Assembly: GCF_018257515.1 (NCBI RefSeq)
Contig: NZ_JAERJR010000011.1
Location: forward strand, 1 to 64,000
Reading direction: 5' to 3'
Length of the DNA: 64,000 nt
Source: Tatumella sp. JGM118
GTDB taxonomy: Bacteria; Pseudomonadota; Gammaproteobacteria; Enterobacterales; Enterobacteriaceae
The notes beneath the pieces were generated by a model that ran no database searches, was not told the origin of the DNA, and was given only the letters and a program-made list of their open reading frames with translations. Of the stretch, positions 58,186-64,000 are shown in pieces; position 1 is the first letter of the stretch, and every line of letters starts with the position of its first letter. Position numbers and translations under genes: made by a program.

Positions 58186-60537
58186 ATGACTTCTGAGCGT
58201 TCCGAACGCATTGAAATCCCCGTATTGCCATTACGCGATGTGGTGGTTTATCCGCACATGGTTATTCCGTTGTTTGTTGGGCGCGAGAAATCGATACGCT
58301 GTCTGGAAGCAGCGATGGACAACGATAAAAAGATCCTGCTGGTGGCTCAGAAAGAAGCCTCGACAGATGAACCCGGCGTCGGTGATCTTTTTTCAGTCGG
58401 TACTGTTGCTTCTGTCCTGCAAATGCTGAAACTTCCTGATGGTACGGTCAAGGTACTGGTTGAAGGGTTACAGCGTGCACATATCGACACCCTCGCCGAT
58501 GACGGTGACCATTTTGTAGCCCGTGCAGACTATCTGGCGTCTGCAGAGATTGAAGAACGTGAGCAGGAAGTCCTGGTCCGTACCGCAGTCAATCAGTTTG
58601 AAGGCTACATAAAACTGAATAAGAAGATCCCACCGGAAGTGCTGACATCGCTGAACAATATCGATGATGCGGCGCGTCTGGCGGATACCATTGCAGCGCA
58701 TATGCCGCTGAAACTGGCAGATAAACAGTCTGTGCTTGAGATGACTGACATCACAGAGCGCCTCGAATACCTGATGGCGATGATGGAGTCTGAAATTGAC
58801 CTGCTGCAGGTCGAAAAACGCATCCGTAACCGCGTCAAGAAACAGATGGAAAAAAGCCAGCGCGAGTACTATCTGAACGAGCAGATGAAGGCGATTCAGA
58901 AAGAACTCGGCGAGATGGACGACGCTCCTGACGAATTTGAAGCACTGCAGCGTAAAATTGATGCGGCCAGAATGCCGAAAGAGGCAAAAGAAAAAACCGA
59001 AGCTGAGCTGCAGAAACTGAAAATGATGTCACCGATGTCTGCAGAAGCGACAGTGGTGCGTGGTTATATCGACTGGATGGTTCAGGTGCCCTGGACCGGC
59101 CGAAGCAAGGTCAAAAAAGACCTGCGTAAGGCGCAGGAGACGCTGGATACCGACCACTACGGTCTTGAGCGTGTGAAGGATCGTATCCTTGAGTATTTAG
59201 CGGTCCAGAGCCGTGTGAATAAAATCAAGGGGCCTATCCTCTGTCTGGTAGGGCCTCCGGGGGTCGGTAAGACCTCACTGGGACAGTCCATTGCTAAAGC
59301 GACCGGTCGTAAATATGTGCGTATGGCACTGGGCGGCGTTCGTGATGAAGCAGAAATCCGTGGACACCGCCGGACGTACATTGGCTCAATGCCTGGCAAA
59401 CTCATCCAGAAAATGGCGAAAGTCGGGGTGAAAAACCCGCTGTTCCTGCTGGATGAAATTGACAAAATGTCGTCTGATATGCGTGGCGACCCGGCCTCTG
59501 CGTTGCTGGAAGTGCTGGACCCGGAACAGAATATCGCCTTTAACGATCACTACCTGGAAGTGGATTATGACCTGTCCGACGTGATGTTTGTCGCGACCTC
59601 AAACTCCATGAACATCCCGGCACCGCTGCTGGACCGTATGGAAGTGATCCGTCTGTCCGGTTATACCGAAGACGAAAAGCTGAATATTGCTAAGCGTCAC
59701 CTGTTACCGAAACAGATTGAGCGTAATGCACTGAAGCCGAAAGAAATTACGGTGGAAGACAGTGCGCTGATGGGCATCATCCGCTATTACACCCGTGAAG
59801 CCGGTGTGCGTAGCCTGGAACGTGAGCTGTCTAAACTGTGTCGTAAAGCAGTGAAAGCATTGTTACTGGATAAAAACCAGAAACACATCACCATCAACAG
59901 CGAAAACCTGAAGGATTTCCTCGGGGTACAACGCTTTGATTACGGACGTGCCGACGAAGAAAACCGTATCGGTCAGGTCACCGGTCTGGCATGGACCGAA
60001 GTCGGCGGGGATCTGCTGACCATCGAAACGGCCAGTGTGCCGGGTAAAGGTAAACTGACCTATACCGGTTCTCTGGGCGAGGTGATGCAGGAATCTATCC
60101 AGGCGGCGCTGACCGTTGTCCGTGCCCGGGCCGATTCTCTGGGGATCAGCAGTGACTTCTACGAGAAAAGGGACATTCACGTCCACGTTCCGGAAGGTGC
60201 AACCCCGAAAGATGGCCCGAGTGCAGGTATTGCCATGTGTACCGCGCTGGTCTCCAGCCTGACAGGGAACCCGGTGCGTGCCGATGTGGCGATGACCGGA
60301 GAAATTACGCTGCGGGGTCAGGTATTACCTATCGGTGGCCTGAAGGAAAAACTGCTGGCAGCGCATCGCGGTGGTATCAAAACCGTCCTGATCCCTGATG
60401 AAAACAAGCGAGACCTGGAAGAGATCCCGGATAACGTGATCGCCGACCTGAAAATTCATCCGGTTAAACGTATCGAAGAAGTGCTGAGCCTGGCGCTGGA
60501 ACGTGCGCCAGAAGGCTTTGAAGTCGTCAGTCATTAG
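58186..60537 (+). CDS. lon: ATP-dependent protease Lon
   Basis: 783 residues; the E. coli protein has 784. The N-terminal substrate domain (1 to about 305) begins [14 protein letters not shown]. The AAA+ module has Walker [10 protein letters not shown] (about 356-364) and [10 protein letters not shown]. The protease domain has the catalytic Ser679 in D-G-P-S-A-G and the partner Lys near 722 in G-G-L-K-E-K. It degrades misfolded and regulatory proteins in the cytosol. Heat-shock promoter upstream. Confidence 0.98.
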   Translation: MTSERSERIEIPVLPLRDVVVYPHMVIPLFVGREKSIRCLEAAMDNDKKILLVAQKEASTDEPGVGDLFSVGTVASVLQMLKLPDGTVKVLVEGLQRAHIDTLADDGDHFVARADYLASAEIEEREQEVLVRTAVNQFEGYIKLNKKIPPEVLTSLNNIDDAARLADTIAAHMPLKLADKQSVLEMTDITERLEYLMAMMESEIDLLQVEKRIRNRVKKQMEKSQREYYLNEQMKAIQKELGEMDDAPDEFEALQRKIDAARMPKEAKEKTEAELQKLKMMSPMSAEATVVRGYIDWMVQVPWTGRSKVKKDLRKAQETLDTDHYGLERVKDRILEYLAVQSRVNKIKGPILCLVGPPGVGKTSLGQSIAKATGRKYVRMALGGVRDEAEIRGHRRTYIGSMPGKLIQKMAKVGVKNPLFLLDEIDKMSSDMRGDPASALLEVLDPEQNIAFNDHYLEVDYDLSDVMFVATSNSMNIPAPLLDRMEVIRLSGYTEDEKLNIAKRHLLPKQIERNALKPKEITVEDSALMGIIRYYTREAGVRSLERELSKLCRKAVKALLLDKNQKHITINSENLKDFLGVQRFDYGRADEENRIGQVTGLAWTEVGGDLLTIETASVPGKGKLTYTGSLGEVMQESIQAALTVVRARADSLGISSDFYEKRDIHVHVPEGATPKDGPSAGIAMCTALVSSLTGNPVRADVAMTGEITLRGQVLPIGGLKEKLLAAHRGGIKTVLIPDENKRDLEEIPDNVIADLKIHPVKRIEEVLSLALERAPEGFEVVSH

Positions 60538-60562
60538 TACGGCTGACGGGGTTCGCTGAGGG

Positions 60563-60593
60563 CTGAAGATCGCCGGATGACGGCGATCTTCAG
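60563..60593 (+). terminator. Hairpin after lon
   Basis: A perfect 13-bp stem (60563-60575 with 60581-60593) closing GATGA, 25 bases after the lon stop. No U tract follows. Confidence 0.6.
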
Positions 60594-60735
60594 CGAATTC
60601 CGGTCCGTAAAGGCCGGAAATGAAGATTCGGACTGAATACCGTTGTATCGGGCTGAGATGCTTGCTATAACAAGGCTGTTCTTTACCGGGGCAGTAGCCT
60701 GGCGGTGAAGTGAAAAATTAAAAGGGGATGATAGA

Positions 60736-61008
60736 GTGAATAAATCACAATTGATCGACAAAATTGCTGCAAATGCGGATATCTCCAAGGCAGCGGCTGG
60801 ACGTGTATTAGATGCCTTTATGGGTGCAGTCACCGATTCACTGAAAGACGGTGATGAAGTTGCTCTGGTCGGTTTCGGGACGTTCTCTGTCCGTGAAAGA
60901 GCTGAGCGTACCGGACGTAACCCTCAGACCGGGAAAGAAATCACTATCCCGGCCGGTAAAGTCCCGGGCTTCCGTGCAGGTAAAGCGCTGAAAGACTCTG
61001 TTAATTAA
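60736..61008 (+). CDS. hupB: DNA-binding protein HU-beta
   Basis: 90 residues. Histone-like nucleoid protein that bends DNA as a dimer with HU-alpha. The beta-arm region [14 protein letters not shown] carries the intercalating Pro, and the start [10 protein letters not shown] is typical of the beta subunit. The start codon is GTG, with AAAGGGG about 10 bases upstream. It lies between lon and ppiD as in E. coli. Confidence 0.98.
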   Translation: MNKSQLIDKIAANADISKAAAGRVLDAFMGAVTDSLKDGDEVALVGFGTFSVRERAERTGRNPQTGKEITIPAGKVPGFRAGKALKDSVN

Positions 61009-61080
61009 TAAATTTTAGCAACATGAAAGGAATTTCTTTCATGCATTGAGGACTGTGCAGACGTTCTCATGTAACATACA

Positions 61081-61109
61081 GGCACATCATGGTGATGTGC
61101 CTTTTTTTT
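61081..61109 (+). terminator. Terminator of hupB
   Basis: A 9-bp stem (GGCACATCA with TGATGTGCC), 3-base loop, eight T. Confidence 0.93.
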
Positions 61110-61253
61110 ATGCCGGATACCGGTAAAATCAGATCCGGCGGCTGCATCACCAGAAAACGATGAAAAACTGCTGACACCTCGGTCGGCTGGTTTTTGAGTT
61201 GAACGGCGACGGTAAAGCGTCATATTTACACTACAGCGGAGTGTTGCCATACC

Positions 61254-63122
61254 ATGATGGACAATTTACGCACGGCCTCTAGCCACATCGTGCTGAAGAT
61301 TATACTGGGACTGATCATTGTTTCATTCGTGCTGACCGGCGTGGGTAACTATTTGATTGGTGGTAATAGCGATTACGCTGCAAAAGTTAATGGCACGACG
61401 ATTAGCAGGGCAGAGCTTGAAAATGCGTTCAACAATGAGCGTAGCCGCGAGCAGCAACAGCTGGGGGCGCAATTCTCTCAACTGGCCGCTAACCCGCAAT
61501 TTATGCAGCAGATGCGTCAGCAGGCAATGTCTGACCTGATCGATCAGACGCTGATGCAACAGTATGTCAAGTCATTGAATCTTGATGTCAGTGACGCGCA
61601 GATCAAAGAAGCTATCTTTGCTCAGAAAGCGTTCCAGACTGACGGCCGGTTTGATAATGCCCGTTTTAATGGTCTGATTAACAACATGGGGTATACCGCG
61701 GATCAGTACGCCGCTGCGCTGCGTAAAAGCCTGGTAACCAGTCAGATTGTCAATGCGGTGACCAACACCGACTTTGTGCTGAAGAATGAAAGCAGCCAGT
61801 TAGTCAGCCTGATAGCGCAGACCCGCAGCGTCCGCGAAGCGGCGTTCAATACGGATGCACTGGCGGCGAAACAGACGGCCTCTGATGATGAAATCAGCAG
61901 CTATTATCAGCAGCATAAAGACAGCTTTATGACTCCGGAACAATTCCGCGTCAGCTATATTGAACTGGATGCTTCGGCACTGCAAAAAACGCCGACTCAG
62001 CAACAGGTTCAGGCATGGTATGACAGCCATAAGAGCGACTATACCCAGCAACAACAGACCCGTTTCAGTGTCATCCAGGTGAAAACCGGGGCCGAGGCTC
62101 AGGCTATTCTGGCACAACTGAAGCAGGGGGCAGATTTTGCGACCCTCGCGAAAGAAAAGTCTGTCGATGCCATTTCTGCTCGTAAAGGCGGAGATATGGG
62201 CTGGCTGGAACAGGACACTCTGCCGGATGAGCTGAAAAATGCCGGCCTGACGCAAAAAGGTCAGTTGTCGGGCGTGATCAAAAGTTCGGTCGGTTACCTG
62301 ATTGCCCGTCTGGATGATATTCATCCGCAGCAGGTTCAGCCACTGTCTGCGGTTTATAACACCGTAGCGCAGCAGGCCGCACAGGATGCGGCGGTCAGCG
62401 AGTTCTATAAGTTACAGCAGAAAGTGAGTGATGCCGCGAGCAATAACAATACCTCACTGGCCGGTGCAGAAAGCGCAGCCGGGGTGAAATCTGTTGAAAC
62501 TGACTGGTTCAGCCGTGACTCAGTGCCGGCGGCACTGAACTTTGATCCGGTGAAGCAGGTACTGTTCGGCGGTACGCTGCTCGGCAGCAACGGTTCTGTG
62601 GGCAGCAACTCTGACATTATCAGTGTCGATGGCGACAGAGCTTTCGTGGTCCGTATTTCAGAGCACAAACCTGAAGCGGTGAAACCGCTGGATCAGGTGA
62701 AGGCTCAGATTGCCGACCGTATTAAGCATGATAAAGCGATGCAGCTGGCCCGCACACAGGCCGCGTCGGTTATCGATGAACTGAAAGCCGGTAAAACCAC
62801 CGCCTTTGATGCTGCCGGACTGAAATTCGGCGAAGCTGAGACGCTGAGCCGTAATAGCCAGAGTTCGCTGACGTCCACAGCCTTTGCATTGCCGGAGCCG
62901 GCAGCAGGTAAATCCTCTTACGGCATCAGTGAGGATATGCTGGGGAATGTGGTTATCCTGTCTCTGGATAAAGTGATCCCCGGGACTTTACCGGCAGCGC
63001 AGGTCACTCAACTGGTTAACGGTGTGAGCCAGAATAATGCGCAGCTGGTCTTTGCCGCGCTGTTACAGAACCTGCGTCATGATGCGAAAATTAAGATCGG
63101 TGCGGCGGCACAATCCGAGTAA
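61254..63122 (+). CDS. ppiD: Periplasmic folding chaperone PpiD
   Basis: 622 residues, near the 623 of E. coli. One N-terminal membrane helix (about 13-35) anchors a SurA-like periplasmic chaperone. The parvulin-type domain (about 225-355, M-T-P-E-Q-F-R-V-S-Y-I … G-G-D-M-G-W-L-E) is present; in E. coli it lacks isomerase activity. PpiD contacts SecYEG and helps newly exported proteins. The start is the first of two adjacent ATG codons. Ends at a strong terminator. Confidence 0.97.
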   Translation: MMDNLRTASSHIVLKIILGLIIVSFVLTGVGNYLIGGNSDYAAKVNGTTISRAELENAFNNERSREQQQLGAQFSQLAANPQFMQQMRQQAMSDLIDQTLMQQYVKSLNLDVSDAQIKEAIFAQKAFQTDGRFDNARFNGLINNMGYTADQYAAALRKSLVTSQIVNAVTNTDFVLKNESSQLVSLIAQTRSVREAAFNTDALAAKQTASDDEISSYYQQHKDSFMTPEQFRVSYIELDASALQKTPTQQQVQAWYDSHKSDYTQQQQTRFSVIQVKTGAEAQAILAQLKQGADFATLAKEKSVDAISARKGGDMGWLEQDTLPDELKNAGLTQKGQLSGVIKSSVGYLIARLDDIHPQQVQPLSAVYNTVAQQAAQDAAVSEFYKLQQKVSDAASNNNTSLAGAESAAGVKSVETDWFSRDSVPAALNFDPVKQVLFGGTLLGSNGSVGSNSDIISVDGDRAFVVRISEHKPEAVKPLDQVKAQIADRIKHDKAMQLARTQAASVIDELKAGKTTAFDAAGLKFGEAETLSRNSQSSLTSTAFALPEPAAGKSSYGISEDMLGNVVILSLDKVIPGTLPAAQVTQLVNGVSQNNAQLVFAALLQNLRHDAKIKIGAAAQSE

Positions 63123-63126
63123 CTGA

Positions 63127-63597
<471 letters not shown>

Positions 63598-63807
63598 CCC
63601 GGGCGTGCTTTGCCGCGTGACCGGTTTGCGGCTCAGCCAGGGGCAAAGAGACGGCAGCACAGACCAGAGACGGGAAAACCGCAGGAGTACAGCGCAGCAG
63701 GGGGGCACAGCATACCGAACGACTGCAGATGAGTCAGCTGCGTCCGTAGCGGGGAGTCTGAAAGTACAGGGGCAGCTCTGAATGTGCTCCCCTGTGCATC
63801 AGAACGG

Positions 63808-64000
63808 CTATTGCAGACCGGTTTTTTGCTTCATCGCATCCATCACGGCATGCGGGTTTTGCTGGTAATCGTCCAGCCCTCTGGCCCTGAGGTGACAGGC
63901 CGCACATTCACCGCAGCCATCGCCCTGGATACCGTTATAACAGGTCAGTGTCGCAGTACGCACCAGCGGCAATTGTTTCCAGTAATCGGCCAGGGCCCAG
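63808..64000 (-). CDS. queC: 7-cyano-7-deazaguanine synthase QueC, 3' part
   Basis: Runs off the right edge; about 63 C-terminal residues are visible, ending M-K-Q-K-T-G-L-Q. The QueC tail zinc motif is clear: [20 protein letters not shown]. QueC makes preQ0 from carboxydeazaguanine with ammonia and ATP, upstream of QueA and Tgt encoded in this window. In E. coli ybaW (fadM) stands between ybaV and queC; here it is missing and only about 210 bases separate the two. Confidence 0.93.
   Translation of the reverse strand, partial: WALADYWKQLPLVRTATLTCYNGIQGDGCGECAACHLRARGLDDYQQNPHAVMDAMKQKTGLQ

Overview
The window reads as chromosome from a gammaproteobacterium of the order Enterobacterales. Gene order closely follows the proC-aroL-sbcCD-phoBR-queA-secDF-nusB-dxs-thiI-cyo-tig-clpPX-lon-hupB-queC arc of Escherichia coli. 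The losses and replacements, together with protein divergence, suggest a member of the Erwiniaceae (Pantoea/Erwinia/Tatumella type) rather than E. coli itself; this placement is inference. No rRNA, tRNA, CRISPR array, insertion sequence or prophage was seen.

Region 1-10.6 kb is the most variable part. It opens with the glycine-rich C-terminal tail of a truncated gene and its terminator, followed by iraP (RpoS anti-adaptor), psiF without phoA, proC, yaiI, a DUF2076 gene, aroL, ppnP and rdgC. Next comes an accessory module: an ethanolamine-type APC permease, a divergent APH-fold small-molecule kinase and an AraC-type regulator. Two 16-bp direct repeats exactly 40 bp apart lie in the divergent promoter.

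Region 10.6-26.7 kb holds sbcCD (double-strand-break nuclease) and the phosphate two-component system phoBR behind recognisable Pho boxes. It continues with a stand-alone MetE catalytic-domain protein behind MetJ/MetR-like sites, brnQ and proY (amino-acid carriers) and a YbdG-type mechanosensitive channel. A decayed stretch (23.5-25.3 kb) carries a GFA-family protein, a 73-bp tandem duplication and a coding remnant. A 2-Cys peroxiredoxin and acpH follow.

Region 26.7-44.6 kb is housekeeping. It includes queuosine tRNA modification (queA-tgt) and the Sec accessory membrane proteins (yajC-secD-secF). A kbp-yajI pair is followed by the nrdR-ribD-ribH-nusB-thiL-pgpA cluster (dNTP control, riboflavin, antitermination, thiamine, phospholipid). 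Then come the isoprenoid operon xseB-ispA-dxs, thiI, yajL overlapping panE, and yajQ.

Region 44.6-64 kb has yajR, the cytochrome bo3 operon cyoABCDE, ampG-yajG (muropeptide recycling and an outer-membrane lipoprotein) and bolA. The proteostasis block tig, clpP-clpX, lon, hupB, ppiD follows, with clear sigma-32-type promoters before clpP and lon. The window ends with ybaV and the 3' end of queC, cut by the edge.

No demonstrably new system was found. The best candidates for follow-up are the permease/kinase/AraC module with its paired repeats, the glycine-rich homopolymeric gene end, the MetE-core gene with its putative Met regulon control, and the decayed 23.5-25.3 kb segment.
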